A stretch of DNA of 46,754 bases from Clostridiales bacterium (GCA_029066805.1 JAIEFT010000051.1:1-46754); one strand, 5' to 3'; numbered from the stretch's first letter, positions 1 through 8,382 are shown. Program-made: numbers and translations. The notes: generated by a model not told the origin, from the letters alone.

Positions 1-2
1 AG

Positions 3-104
3 CCTGAAGAGAGCGAAGTTCAGTTTTTCCGTACGTTCACTGCGGAGATCGAACTCAAGCGCGAACAGCTTGCCAAGCTCAACAAAAAACTGGAAACGCT
101 GTAA
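3..104 (+). CDS. C-terminal end of an unidentified protein (partial)
   Basis: An open frame enters from the left edge and stops at TAA 102-104, leaving 33 codons. The visible tail is charged and helical-looking (ends KLNKKLETL), as in a coiled-coil or helical C-terminus. Too little remains to name a family. It is followed directly by a hairpin terminator, which supports it being the true end of a gene. Confidence 0.6.
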   Translation, partial: PEESEVQFFRTFTAEIELKREQLAKLNKKLETL

Positions 105-117
105 ACAACCAAACAAA

Positions 118-155
118 AAAGCAGGATTTGGATCGAACCCAAGTCCTGTTTTTGT
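118..155. terminator. Bidirectional Rho-independent terminator
   Basis: An A-rich stretch, then CAGGATTTGG, a short loop, and CCCAAGTCCTG followed by TTTTTGTTTT. The arms pair over about 10 bp with one G-T wobble. It lies between the left-edge gene (+) and the convergent LysR gene (-), so it can serve both. Confidence 0.75.
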
Positions 156-156
156 T

Positions 157-1032
157 TTAGATAATTTCACGCAAACGCTGTAAAAAAACTTCCGTGCATT
201 TAGGGAACACTTGATACTTTTTCCAAGCTATATCAAGGTGCGATTTAAGCTCTGGGTAGAGCGGACGGAAACAGAAGTCGCTCGTGCCGTCCGTGCGCAT
301 TATTTTGTCGAGCGTTACCGCATATCCTAAGCCTTCTTCCACCAGCAGCGATATGTTATAAAGTAGGTTGCCCGTGGCTACGACGTTCAATTCTTCGATA
401 CTCTTTTTAAACCAATCGCTCAGTTTGTTTTTGCCTAACGTTTGCCTAGAGAGTATCAGCGGCTTGTCCCATAGATCTTCGGGCGTTATATATTCCTTTG
501 CTGCCAGCGGACTGTCCTTTCTCATTAGCACGCCCCAAGTATCGGTAAGCGGCAGACGCACGTGGTCGTACTTTGACAGATCGAACGGTTCTATAAAAAT
601 GCCGAAATCGATAAGCCCTTTGTCAAGTCTTTCAGACACGGTGGCGCTGTCGCCGCTGAATAGGTGATACTTAACGTTGGGATAGTCGCGGCTGACACTG
701 TGCGCCGCTTGTGCTATTATCCCCATAACGTAGCTTTCACCACCGCCGATATGAATATCTCCGCTTACGTCGGTAATGGGCGTGCTCAGCTCGCTTTCGG
801 TCTTGACGTACAAATCCATTATTTCCTCGGCGCGCTTGCGCAGCAATTGTCCCGCATCCGTAAGAGTAATTTTTCTCGGGCCGCGAATGATCAGCGGCTG
901 ACCGATTTCCTTTTCGAGCTTTTGTATCTGTCTCGATAAATTCGGTTGCGTAACGTACATCGCTTCCGCCGCTTTGGAAATGCTTTGCTCGCGTGCAACC
1001 GCCAAAAAATATTTAAGTTCTCTAAGCTCCAT
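157..1032 (-). CDS. LysR-family transcriptional regulator
   Basis: 291 aa. The N-terminus carries the LysR winged helix-turn-helix (about residues 18-37, with SKAAEAMYVTQPNLSRQIQ). The rest has the length and layout of the periplasmic-binding-like effector domain, giving the usual LysR size of about 300 aa. I start it at MELRELKYF (ATG 1030-1032): a purine-rich AAAGGCGGTG sits just upstream, and the longer version adds residues that LysR proteins lack. It is divergent from the hydrolase/alcohol dehydrogenase pair, the classic arrangement in which a LysR protein controls its neighbour and itself from the shared gap. The inducer is unknown. Confidence 0.93.
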   Translation of the reverse strand: MELRELKYFLAVAREQSISKAAEAMYVTQPNLSRQIQKLEKEIGQPLIIRGPRKITLTDAGQLLRKRAEEIMDLYVKTESELSTPITDVSGDIHIGGGESYVMGIIAQAAHSVSRDYPNVKYHLFSGDSATVSERLDKGLIDFGIFIEPFDLSKYDHVRLPLTDTWGVLMRKDSPLAAKEYITPEDLWDKPLILSRQTLGKNKLSDWFKKSIEELNVVATGNLLYNISLLVEEGLGYAVTLDKIMRTDGTSDFCFRPLYPELKSHLDIAWKKYQVFPKCTEVFLQRLREII

Positions 1033-1050
1033 ATCCACCGCCTTTACCGC

Positions 1051-1080
1051 AGTATAACACAAAACTTATATGCGTGTCAA
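1051..1080 (-). promoter_or_regulatory. Promoter of the LysR gene
   Basis: On the minus strand, TTGACA (1075-1080) and TATACT (1051-1056) are separated by 18 bp. Both are near-consensus sigma-A elements. The start codon lies 18 nt beyond the -10 box. Confidence 0.7.
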
Positions 1081-1097
1081 TTATGGGTTTTCCATAA
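1081..1097. promoter_or_regulatory. Candidate LysR operator (perfect palindrome)
   Basis: TTATGG, 5-nt spacer, CCATAA: a perfect inverted repeat containing the T-N11-A pattern typical of LysR boxes. It lies between the two divergent promoters, just upstream of the rightward -35. Assignment to this LysR protein is inference from position. Confidence 0.55.
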
Positions 1098-1108
1098 AAT
1101 ATAAGTAT

Positions 1109-1137
1109 TTGATATATTGCGGAATTTGCGGTATAAT
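1109..1137 (+). promoter_or_regulatory. Promoter of the hydrolase-ADH operon
   Basis: TTGATA (1109-1114), 17-bp spacer, TATAAT (1132-1137). The hydrolase ATG is 45 nt downstream and preceded by AAAGGAG. Confidence 0.75.
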
Positions 1138-1182
1138 TATTGTGGACATAGTATTTAATCGATAAAGGAGTTGTTATTCAAC

Positions 1183-2157
1183 ATGGAGCAAAGTTTAAAG
1201 TTAGTGCAGGAATGGGATAAGGTTTTCCCTAAAAGCGAAAAAGTCAACCACGAAAAAGTTACTTTTCACAACCGTTACGGCATAACTCTTGCGGCGGATC
1301 TGTACAGCCCGAAAAACGCAAAAAGCAAGCTTCCTGCGATCGCGGTCTGTGGTCCGTTCGGCGCGGTTAAGGAACAGTCGTCGGGGCTTTATGCTCAAGC
1401 AATGGCGGAACGCGGATTTTTGACGATCGCTTTCGACCCTTCATTCACCGGCGAGAGCGGTGGGCAGCCGAGATACGTTGCTTCACCCGACATTAACACC
1501 GAGGATTTTTGTGCGGCGGTGGATTATCTTTCATGCCGCGTTGACGTTGATGCCGATAAAATATGTATTATCGGTATTTGCGGTTGGGGCGGTATGGCGA
1601 TCAATGCGGCGGCTATCGATACGAGAATAAAAGCAACGGTTGCTTCTACTATGTATGATATGACCAGAGTAAACGCAAAGGGATATTTTGACGAGGCGGA
1701 CAGCGAGCAGGCGCGATATGAAACCAAAAAGGCGTTAAACGCTCAGCGCACCCGCGACTACAAAAACGGCAGTTACGAATTGGGCGGCGGCGTAGCCGAT
1801 TCGCTTCCTGCCGACGCACCGTTCTATGTAAAGGACTATTACGATTACTACAAAACAAAACGCGGCTATCATAAGCGTTCGTTAAATTCCAACGGCGGCT
1901 GGAACAAAACCTCCGCTCTTTCGTTTATCAATATGCCGATACTCGCTTACAGCAATGAAATACGCAGCGCGGTGCTTGTAATGCACGGAGAAAAAGCGCA
2001 TTCCTGCTACTTCGGTAAAGACGCGTTTAAGAATCTGAAAGGCGATAACAAGCAGCTGCTTCTTATTCCCGATGCGGTGCATACCGATTTGTATGACAGA
2101 ATGGACGTGATTCCGTTCGACACGCTTTACGAATTTTTCCGTAAGGCTTTTAATTAG
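1183..2157 (+). CDS. Alpha/beta hydrolase (dienelactone-hydrolase-like)
   Basis: 324 aa. The nucleophile elbow reads GICGWGG with Cys at about residue 133, as in dienelactone-hydrolase-like and YcjY-type enzymes rather than Ser esterases. A late 'DAVHTDLYD' segment supplies a plausible catalytic His. Expected to be cytoplasmic; the substrate cannot be told from sequence. Start chosen at ATG 1183 because AAAGGAG (1164-1170) is 12 nt upstream; a TTG four codons earlier would begin directly at the ribosome site. It is followed after 19 nt by the alcohol dehydrogenase, so the two are probably co-transcribed under the divergent LysR regulator. Confidence 0.85.
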   Translation: MEQSLKLVQEWDKVFPKSEKVNHEKVTFHNRYGITLAADLYSPKNAKSKLPAIAVCGPFGAVKEQSSGLYAQAMAERGFLTIAFDPSFTGESGGQPRYVASPDINTEDFCAAVDYLSCRVDVDADKICIIGICGWGGMAINAAAIDTRIKATVASTMYDMTRVNAKGYFDEADSEQARYETKKALNAQRTRDYKNGSYELGGGVADSLPADAPFYVKDYYDYYKTKRGYHKRSLNSNGGWNKTSALSFINMPILAYSNEIRSAVLVMHGEKAHSCYFGKDAFKNLKGDNKQLLLIPDAVHTDLYDRMDVIPFDTLYEFFRKAFN

Positions 2158-2176
2158 AATATTTAAGGAGACCATC

Positions 2177-3343
2177 ATGTTAGGAAACTTTACTTACTGC
2201 AACCCCACAAAACTGTACTTCGGCAAGGACGCGCTTGGCGGCTTGAACGAAGAACTGCCCAAGTTCGGCAAAAACGTTTTGCTTGTCTACGGCGGCGGGT
2301 CTATCAAGAAGAACGGCATATACGACAAAGTGGTCGAAATACTCAAGGCTAACGGCAAAGCGATATTCGAGGACGCGGGCGTTATGCCCAATCCCACGAG
2401 CGAAAAGCTCAACGAGGGTATAGCTAGGGCAAAGGCGGCAAACGCGGACTTGATACTCGCCGTAGGCGGCGGCTCGGTGTGCGATTACGCCAAAGCCGTG
2501 TCGGTATCGGTAAACGCAGGCGACGACGCTTGGAAAAAATACTTTATACGCTTTGAAGAACCGACTTGCAAGATTATTCCCGTCGGTTGCGTACTTACAA
2601 TGGTAGGCACGGGCAGCGAAATGAACGGCGGCTCGGTAATTACCAATCATGCGCAAAAGCTCAAAATCGGACACGTTTTCGGCGAAAACGTTTTTCCTAA
2701 GTTCTCTATTATGAACCCCGAATTTACCTATACTTTGCCTAAGTACCAAATGATTTCGGGCATTTACGACATTATGTCGCACATTCTGGAGCAGTATTTT
2801 TCAGGCACGGACGACAATACCAGCGACTACATTATGGAAGGACTGCTGCGCTCGCTAATTCACAGCGCGAACGTCGCTGTCGAAAATCCCACCGACTACG
2901 AGGCGCGCAGCAACATTATGTGGACTGCGACTTGGGCGCTTAATACGCTTGTAGCCAAGGGCAAGACTACCGACTGGATGGTGCACATGCTCGGACAGGC
3001 GGTTGCGGCGCACACCGACGCTACGCACGGCATGACGCTTGCCGCCGTTACTATGCCGTACTACAGATTTATCCTGCCTTACGGCACGGCTAAGTTTGCG
3101 CGCTACGCCGTAAACGTTTGGGACGTCAATCCCGACGGCAAGACGGAAAAGCAAGTTGCCGAAGAGGGCTTGGCTGTTATGGAAAAGTGGATGAAAGGTA
3201 TCGGGCTTGTGATGAACATAACAGAGCTTGGCGCAACAAAGGATATGCTCGACGGGATTGTGGAAAGCACGCTCGTCATGGACGGCGGCTACAAGGTTTT
3301 AGATAAAAAAGATATTCGCGCAGTGCTTCAGGCAAGCTTTTAG
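2177..3343 (+). CDS. Iron-containing alcohol dehydrogenase (butanol dehydrogenase/YqhD-like)
   Basis: 388 aa, full length for the family. The nucleotide-binding GGGSIKKNG and GGGSVCDYAK segments are present. The four metal ligands of the YqhD/BdhA group are all visible: D198 and H202 (YDIMSH), H270 (WMVHMLGQ) and H284 (DATHG), with the family's spacing. It probably reduces aldehydes to alcohols with NAD(P)H, either as a fermentative step or for aldehyde detoxification. ATG 2177 is preceded by AAGGAG. Second gene of the LysR-linked operon; the hydrolase might supply or remove a carbonyl substrate, which is inference. Confidence 0.93.
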   Translation: MLGNFTYCNPTKLYFGKDALGGLNEELPKFGKNVLLVYGGGSIKKNGIYDKVVEILKANGKAIFEDAGVMPNPTSEKLNEGIARAKAANADLILAVGGGSVCDYAKAVSVSVNAGDDAWKKYFIRFEEPTCKIIPVGCVLTMVGTGSEMNGGSVITNHAQKLKIGHVFGENVFPKFSIMNPEFTYTLPKYQMISGIYDIMSHILEQYFSGTDDNTSDYIMEGLLRSLIHSANVAVENPTDYEARSNIMWTATWALNTLVAKGKTTDWMVHMLGQAVAAHTDATHGMTLAAVTMPYYRFILPYGTAKFARYAVNVWDVNPDGKTEKQVAEEGLAVMEKWMKGIGLVMNITELGATKDMLDGIVESTLVMDGGYKVLDKKDIRAVLQASF

Positions 3344-3344
3344 C

Positions 3345-3571
3345 ATGTTAAGTATCATGACAGACGCAAGCATGCAATAGTTGAGAACCTGATTGACGCG
3401 GGTTGTGATAAGCGGCTTATAGAACAGACTATGACGTTGCTTTCCGAATGCAAAACAGCCGAAATGCTCTCGCTGCTCGCCACGCACAGAAAGAGCTTGC
3501 TGGACTGCATTCATTCGGAAGAACGCCGAATCTATTGTCTTGACTATCTTGTAAACAAGCTCAAAAATTAG
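3345..3571 (+). pseudogene. Small conserved-type protein gene with disrupted start
   Basis: From AAG 3350 a clean 73-codon frame runs to TAG 3569-3571, reading KYHDRRKHAIVENLIDAGCD and then ERRIYCLDYLVNKLKN. I believe I recognise this as a small helical protein family common in gut Clostridia, which normally begins MKxxDxRKHxIVENLIDAGCD. Here the only upstream ATG (3345) is out of frame by two bases (ATG-TT-AAG), so a 2-nt insertion would explain the loss. The first in-frame ATG is 3431 and would give only 46 aa. It follows the ADH gene immediately. Either a broken gene, a sequence error, or use of a weak start. Function unknown. Confidence 0.55.
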
Positions 3572-3585
3572 TATAAAAGCTAATG

Positions 3586-3620
3586 CAAATGCCGTGTACC
3601 AATCGGGTATACGGCATTTA
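3586..3620. terminator. Bidirectional terminator
   Basis: AAATGCCGTGTACC, loop AATC, GGGTATACGGCATTT: a stem of about 14 bp with one wobble. A runs on one side and T runs on the other fit termination from both strands. It separates the convergent ADH-side gene and the AlkZ-related gene. Confidence 0.75.
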
Positions 3621-3629
3621 TTAAATCTA

Positions 3630-4235
3630 CTACACCGCGGGCGAGAGAATTTTCGTCCGCGTTTTTTCGTCGAATTCCTGTAAGCCTTTGCACAGCTCGA
3701 GTAGCTTGTCCGCATTTTCTTGCGGAGTTAGGCTGTACGCGCTTCGCACGTAGTCGTAGCCGAAAATATCCTCGGGACGGCACAGCATTGCCGTGCCCAT
3801 ATAGCTCTTTTGAAATGTCAGGCACAGATACGTTTTGTTTTGCAGTGAGGTAATAACGCCGTCAAAGCCTTTCATACTAAGCGACTGCTTAAGCTGGTAC
3901 GACCTAGTGGGCTGTGTGCCGACGGCGGACATAAGCTCTATCTCGCGGCGCGGCGCTCTGCCCTCGTCGGACAGCGAGTCGAAGTCGTAGCCGTCGCGGC
4001 GCAGCGAGCACAGGTAGGGAAAAGCTTCCAGCGACACAAACGTCGCTTTTTTGTTTACAAACTTGCCGTACGCTATCTTTTGTGTGTTTATAGCCTTTTC
4101 GCGCAAGTTCCACAGCTTTAAAAAGCTAACGCCGCTCAACTGCCAAGCGGAAAATCCGTCCTCCACCCAGTACGGAAGTATGCCGTATTCGTTTACGCAG
4201 TCTATTAAATCGTCTACAGTAAATATTTTTTCCAT
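3630..4235 (-). CDS. AlkZ-related protein
   Basis: 201 aa. The pattern 'KIAYGKFVNKKATFVSLEAFPYL' followed by an R-D-G-Y-D block and a 'GFDGVITSLQNKTYL' winged-helix-like segment resembles short clostridial proteins annotated as AlkZ-related, kin to the HTH_42/AlkZ DNA glycosylases. No catalytic residue can be assigned, so glycosylase activity is not claimed. ATG 4233-4235 has no Shine-Dalgarno; a TTGACA-17-TAAAAT promoter ends 6 nt before it, so the mRNA is probably leaderless. Divergent from the DUF815-like ATPase. Confidence 0.6.
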   Translation of the reverse strand: MEKIFTVDDLIDCVNEYGILPYWVEDGFSAWQLSGVSFLKLWNLREKAINTQKIAYGKFVNKKATFVSLEAFPYLCSLRRDGYDFDSLSDEGRAPRREIELMSAVGTQPTRSYQLKQSLSMKGFDGVITSLQNKTYLCLTFQKSYMGTAMLCRPEDIFGYDYVRSAYSLTPQENADKLLELCKGLQEFDEKTRTKILSPAV

Positions 4236-4241
4236 ACATGT

Positions 4242-4270
4242 ATTTTATAATATGTATCGAATTTTGTCAA
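4242..4270 (-). promoter_or_regulatory. Promoter giving a probable leaderless mRNA (AlkZ-related gene)
   Basis: Minus strand: TTGACA (4265-4270), exactly 17 bp, TAAAAT (4242-4247), then 6 nt to the ATG. The expected start site (6-8 nt after the -10) falls on the A of ATG. Confidence 0.7.
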
Positions 4271-4284
4271 ACAAGAGCAAGGTT

Positions 4285-4291
4285 TGTCGAA
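4285..4291 (+). promoter_or_regulatory. Candidate Spo0A box
   Basis: TGTCGAA, the exact consensus 0A box, within TTTGTCGAAAG. It lies between the divergent promoters of the AlkZ-related gene and the DUF815-like ATPase, upstream of both -35 elements. Confidence 0.4.
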
Positions 4292-4316
4292 AGTGATTTT
4301 GCGGGTTTTTGTGTTG

Positions 4317-4345
4317 TTGACAAACATATTGATAAGTAGTACAAT
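4317..4345 (+). promoter_or_regulatory. Promoter of the DUF815-like ATPase
   Basis: TTGACA (4317-4322), 17 bp, TACAAT (4340-4345). ATG is at 4358, so the 5' leader would be about 5 nt. A second -10-like TATAAC (4349-4354) lies even closer. No Shine-Dalgarno. Confidence 0.7.
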
Positions 4346-4357
4346 TAGTATAACTTT

Positions 4358-5476
4358 ATGGTCGACAGTATGCACGAGCTTTATCTCAGATACAATTCGG
4401 TGTCGGTTTTCGGAAGTACGGCTGCGGCGATTGCACCGCTTGCCGAGCTGATCACCGCACACGACATGCCGAGCCGCGTGAGGAATGCGGCGGCGGTTTT
4501 TCGTGCCGTAGCGGACTCAAACTGCGACAGCACGGGCGAGTGGATAAAAAAGCTTGTCATATCCGACGACAATCCGTTCAGTCGCGCCGTTGCAATGGGC
4601 GAGCGCGTTTCGCCCAAGATCAAAGCGCAGGTGATGAGTGAGCTTACGACCTTTAAACAGCTTTCGCTTGTAAGCCCTCGCGAGTTTGCCGGCGACGCTT
4701 CGGAATTCTTTCCGCAGTTCGGGTTCGGCGGCTTTTCCGTTTCCTACGACAGCCTTGTCAAAACCTATGCCCAAAACGGCTGCGGACTGTTCGGCGAAGC
4801 GGCGACCTTTGTGTACCATGGCGGCGAATTTATTTCGGCAGTCAATCGCAACGAGCGATTGTCCGACCTAAAGGGTTACGCCGAGGAGAAGTACGAGATA
4901 GAAAGCAACACGCACAGCTTTTCCGTAGGCTGTCCTGCATTCCACACGCTTTTGATAGGCGAGCGCGGTACGGGTAAGTCTGCGACTGTTCGCGCTGTAG
5001 CGCGTGAGCAGAGCGGAATGGTCAAGCTGATTGAACTGCCAGACGTTTCCGAGCTTGCCGATCTTGTCAAAAAGATAAGCGGACTCAAGCAGAAGTTTAT
5101 TATCTTTATAGACGCGCTTGATATGCGCGAGTGGGAAAAGAACCGTACGGCGACGGACAGGGTTCTCGACGCGCCCGTATCCAACTATCTCGTATATTGC
5201 ACGGTAGACCGCGACAAGGGCTGCGGCGAGGCGAGCGACAGCGAGCTTATGCTGTTTGACAGATTCGGACTGGTGGTTACATATCTTTCGCCGGACAAGG
5301 ACGAGTTTTCGGACATTCTCAAACAGATACTACGTTCGCGTTCGATCAAATGGCGTGACGAGTACGGTTCGATCGCCGAGCTTGCCGCGCGCAAAAAGGG
5401 CGGGCGCAGTCCGCGTGCCGCCAAGCAGATAGCCGACCTTATTGAATGCACGTATGCGCAAAAGAGGTGCGACTGA
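4358..5476 (+). CDS. DUF815-like AAA+ ATPase
   Basis: 372 aa. The N-terminal half (to about 190) is helical and unassigned. The C-terminal half is an AAA+ module: Walker A GERGTGKSAT at about residue 201, Walker B KFIIFIDALD, and an arginine-rich 'GRSPRAAKQIADLI' end. This matches the DUF815 (YifB-unrelated, ATP/GTP-binding) layout. In usual DUF815 proteins Walker B ends DD; here it is D-A-L-D. Function is unknown even for the family. The promoter sits directly against the ATG (probable near-leaderless mRNA). Its stop overlaps the metal-exporter ATG (TGATG), so the two are translationally coupled. Confidence 0.75.
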   Translation: MVDSMHELYLRYNSVSVFGSTAAAIAPLAELITAHDMPSRVRNAAAVFRAVADSNCDSTGEWIKKLVISDDNPFSRAVAMGERVSPKIKAQVMSELTTFKQLSLVSPREFAGDASEFFPQFGFGGFSVSYDSLVKTYAQNGCGLFGEAATFVYHGGEFISAVNRNERLSDLKGYAEEKYEIESNTHSFSVGCPAFHTLLIGERGTGKSATVRAVAREQSGMVKLIELPDVSELADLVKKISGLKQKFIIFIDALDMREWEKNRTATDRVLDAPVSNYLVYCTVDRDKGCGEASDSELMLFDRFGLVVTYLSPDKDEFSDILKQILRSRSIKWRDEYGSIAELAARKKGGRSPRAAKQIADLIECTYAQKRCD

Positions 5477-6498
5477 TGGGCGAAGTTTTTCTTGACGCAT
5501 TTTTAGACACGCTCAAGGTCCTGCCGTTTCTGCTGATAATGAACTTTATAATCGAGCTACTCGAGTACAGGTCCAACGGGCTGAAAATGCAAAAGGCGTT
5601 AAACGGCGGGTTTGCGCCGCTGATAGGCGGTTGCGTGGGCATCGTCCCGCAGTGCGGCTTTTCGGTGGTAGCGACCGAGCTGTATACAAAGCGCAAAATC
5701 GCTCTGGGCACGCTGCTTGCCGTGTACATAGCAACCAGCGACGAGGCGTTGCCGATTATGCTGTCCGACTTGTCGCGCGATCCCGCGGTCTGGACTAAAA
5801 TCTTGCCCGTAATGATAATCAAGCTGGTATTTGCGCTTATAGTCGGTTATGCTGTTTTTGCAGTACAAAAACTAATGCAAAAGCAAAGCGCATATCCAAT
5901 CGAACAAGCGGCTACTTCCGCCGTTGCGGAAGAATACGAGCAAGCTCATGAGCATGACCATGAACACGAGCATGACGACAACGACCGCGTGAGCGATGAA
6001 GGTCTTGTTCACATTCACGGCTGTCACCATCACGCGCTTGACGGCGAGGACGATTTCGACGAGAAAAACGCGACCAAAGCGCAAAAGGCAAAGCGCGTGT
6101 TCGATTTGTATTTTAAACACCCGCTACTGCACACCGCAACCGTTATATTTTTTATATTCGTCGTAAACGTGGTTTTCGGCACAGCGGTCTATTATGTGGG
6201 CGAAAATCGAATAGCCGCGTTTATAGGTTCGACAGGATATTTTCAGCCGTTGCTTGCAGGCGCGGTGGGGCTTATACCCAACTGCGCCGCGTCGGTCGTT
6301 ATAACCGAGCTGTATATGGTGGGCGGGCTGTCCTTAGGCGGCGCGGTCGCGGGATTGTCCGTCGGCGCGGGCATAGGCTATGCCGTTCTCGCCAAACAAA
6401 ACAAGTCGGTAAAGAACACGGTATTCATAATTGTACTTATGTACGTGATTTCGGTCGCGCTCGGCATGATAATAAACGCAATCCCGTGGTGGTTCTGA
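5476..6498 (+). CDS. Putative manganese/heavy-metal exporter, 10-TM type (ArsP_2-like)
   Basis: 340 aa. Two homologous-looking hydrophobic halves each carry a 'GxVGxIPxCxxSVVxTELY' block (GGCVGIVPQCGFSVVATELY; later GLIPNCAASVVITELY). This inverted-duplicate layout fits the putative manganese transporter / 10TM heavy-metal exporter family. The cytoplasmic linker (about residues 155-190) is very rich in His and Asp (EHDHEHEHDD, HIHGCHHH), as expected for metal binding or sensing. I start at ATG 5476, which overlaps the upstream TGA and has AAGAGGTG 7 nt upstream; a longer version would add 10 residues lying inside the previous gene. Confidence 0.82.
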   Translation: MGEVFLDAFLDTLKVLPFLLIMNFIIELLEYRSNGLKMQKALNGGFAPLIGGCVGIVPQCGFSVVATELYTKRKIALGTLLAVYIATSDEALPIMLSDLSRDPAVWTKILPVMIIKLVFALIVGYAVFAVQKLMQKQSAYPIEQAATSAVAEEYEQAHEHDHEHEHDDNDRVSDEGLVHIHGCHHHALDGEDDFDEKNATKAQKAKRVFDLYFKHPLLHTATVIFFIFVVNVVFGTAVYYVGENRIAAFIGSTGYFQPLLAGAVGLIPNCAASVVITELYMVGGLSLGGAVAGLSVGAGIGYAVLAKQNKSVKNTVFIIVLMYVISVALGMIINAIPWWF

Positions 6499-6523
6499 TT
6501 CCTATAATTAATAAAACTTTGCC

Positions 6524-6552
6524 TTGACAAAAAAGATAATCTATATTATACT
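6524..6552 (+). promoter_or_regulatory. dnaX promoter giving a probable leaderless mRNA
   Basis: TTGACA (6524-6529), exactly 17 bp, TATACT (6547-6552). ATG 6559 begins 7 nt after the -10, where transcription should start. There is no ribosome binding site. Confidence 0.8.
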
Positions 6553-6558
6553 GTGCGT

Positions 6559-8367
6559 ATGGCAACATTGTACAGAAAGTATAGGTCGCAAAGGTTTGAG
6601 GACGTGATAGGGCAAGACCCGATCGTCACCACTCTCACCAACCAGATAAAGCTAAATCGCATAGGGCATGCGTATTTATTCACCGGCAGCCGCGGCGTGG
6701 GCAAAACGTCGTGCGCGCGCATTTTTGCGCGGGCGGTAAACTGCTTGCACCCCGTAAACGGAAGTCCGTGCGGCGAGTGCGAGGTTTGCAAAAAGCTCGC
6801 CGCCGACAACGTGGATATTATAGAAATGGACGCCGCGTCAAACAACGGCGTGGACGACGCGCGCGATATACGGGAAAAGGTGAAGTATCTGCCCGTCGCG
6901 TGCAGATATAAGGTGTATATAATCGACGAGGTCCACATGCTGACGGGCGGGGCATTTAACGCACTGCTCAAAACAATAGAAGAGCCGCCCGAGCACGTCA
7001 TTTTTATTCTTGCCACTACCGAGCCGCAAAAGCTGCCGCAGACCATTCTGTCGCGGTGCATTAGGTTCGATTTTAGGCTTGTTCCGACCGACGTTCTTGC
7101 CAAACACATCGCGCGTATTTACGACGCGGAAGGAATAAAGTATACAGCGGAGGCTGTCGAAGAAATAGCGCGCCTCGGCGAGGGCAGCGTCAGAGACGCG
7201 CTCTCCGTTGCCGATACGCTCGCTTCCGCCGCGGCGGAAATCACGCCCGAGGTTGTGCTGTCGCTCACCGGTGCGGGCGACAATGCGGCGATTGCCAAGC
7301 TGTTCGACTGCACGGCGTCCCGCGATCTTACCGGCGTGCTCACCGTAATAGACGGGCTTGTCAAGAGCGGCAAGTCCATGCCTGCCGTGTGCCGTCAGTT
7401 AATCGACTATACAAGAAACGTTTTGGTATGCAAGTCGGTGGGCAAAGACAAAGCGATAGCAGGCGGACTTATCAATGCGGACAAAACGTCGCAGCAAGCG
7501 ATTGCCGCGTCGGCGGATAAGTACGAAATGTCCGAAATTTCGCGCATACTTACAGACCTCGGTTCTGCCGAGAGCGGACTGAAGTATTCGGTAAATCCGC
7601 GCGTGTTTATGGAAACCGCGCTCGTCAAAACCGTGTGCGGCGGACAGAGAGAGGACGACATACTGCGTAGACTTGCTGCGCTTGAAAAAAACTCCGCAGG
7701 GTTTCCCGCGGAGCAAAAAAAAAATATTGAAGTAGCGGCGACTTCCGTTAATCCAGAGCCTAAGCCAATAGAGAAAAAAAGACCCGAGCAAATTATCGAG
7801 AAACCGCGTGTTAAGGCAGAGCCGCAAAAACCTATCGAACCACAGCCGATAGAACCTCCGCCGCCCGAGTACGAGCCCGAGCCTCCGCCCGAATATTACG
7901 GCGCGCCTGAGGTCGAGTCCGTGCCGAGTAGCGAAACAGTAAAAAAGCCGATAGCGGAAAGGTCGTCGCAGGCGAGGAGCGCTTCGCCGCAAAGTAATGT
8001 GTCTGCTGCAGACGAGGGCGAGTTTTGGCACTTAAAGGCTACCGCCGAGCAAGGGCTTGAACTGCAAGGCAAGATAGTAAGGGCTTTGCGAAAATCCGAC
8101 GCGGCGAGCTCCGCGCGGGTAATGCGACTGCTTGCTCGCGGCGTTGCTGTGCGCGAGCGCGACGAGTATATAGGGTTTGTATCGCCAGACGATGTGTTTT
8201 TGCAAATGGGCGATCTATCCGTGACCGACGTGCTAAACGCAACGCTCGACGCGCTTGGCGTGAAAAAGCGGGCAAAAATCGAGCGTACGGAAGATGATTT
8301 ATTTCAGCAGGATATTGCGCGAGCAAAGCAATTATTTTCTCGAGATGGTGTGATAATAGCCGAGTAA
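6559..8367 (+). CDS. dnaX: DNA polymerase III gamma/tau subunit
   Basis: 602 aa clamp-loader ATPase. Walker A TGSRGVGKT at residues 42-50, a Cys4 zinc module (CLHPVNGSPCGECEVC) shortly after, Walker B VYIIDEVHML, and the SRC sensor/arginine finger (ILSRCIRF). After about residue 370 comes a Pro/Glu-rich linker (EPPPPEYEPEPPPEYYG) and a tau-type C-terminal domain. ATG 6559 is preferred over a GTG at 6553 because the promoter places transcription start at 6559. An A10 tract at 7715-7724 (about codon 386), behind a strong hairpin, leads to stops in both other frames and could produce a short gamma form. nadE follows after 15 nt. Confidence 0.96.
   Translation: MATLYRKYRSQRFEDVIGQDPIVTTLTNQIKLNRIGHAYLFTGSRGVGKTSCARIFARAVNCLHPVNGSPCGECEVCKKLAADNVDIIEMDAASNNGVDDARDIREKVKYLPVACRYKVYIIDEVHMLTGGAFNALLKTIEEPPEHVIFILATTEPQKLPQTILSRCIRFDFRLVPTDVLAKHIARIYDAEGIKYTAEAVEEIARLGEGSVRDALSVADTLASAAAEITPEVVLSLTGAGDNAAIAKLFDCTASRDLTGVLTVIDGLVKSGKSMPAVCRQLIDYTRNVLVCKSVGKDKAIAGGLINADKTSQQAIAASADKYEMSEISRILTDLGSAESGLKYSVNPRVFMETALVKTVCGGQREDDILRRLAALEKNSAGFPAEQKKNIEVAATSVNPEPKPIEKKRPEQIIEKPRVKAEPQKPIEPQPIEPPPPEYEPEPPPEYYGAPEVESVPSSETVKKPIAERSSQARSASPQSNVSAADEGEFWHLKATAEQGLELQGKIVRALRKSDAASSARVMRLLARGVAVRERDEYIGFVSPDDVFLQMGDLSVTDVLNATLDALGVKKRAKIERTEDDLFQQDIARAKQLFSRDGVIIAE
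7692..7724 (+). promoter_or_regulatory. dnaX: Predicted transcriptional-slippage/frameshift site in dnaX
   Basis: Hairpin CTCCGC-A-GGG-TTT-CCC-GCGGAG (7692-7713), one base, then ten consecutive A (7715-7724). Adding one A gives reading CAA AAA AAA AAA TAT TGA; removing one gives CAA AAA AAA ATA TTG AAG TAG. Both end at once, leaving about 389-391 aa (domains I-III, i.e. gamma). Thermus thermophilus dnaX uses a comparable A9 slippage tract. Confidence 0.6.
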
Positions 8368-8382
8368 CCGAGGGGAGTTTCT

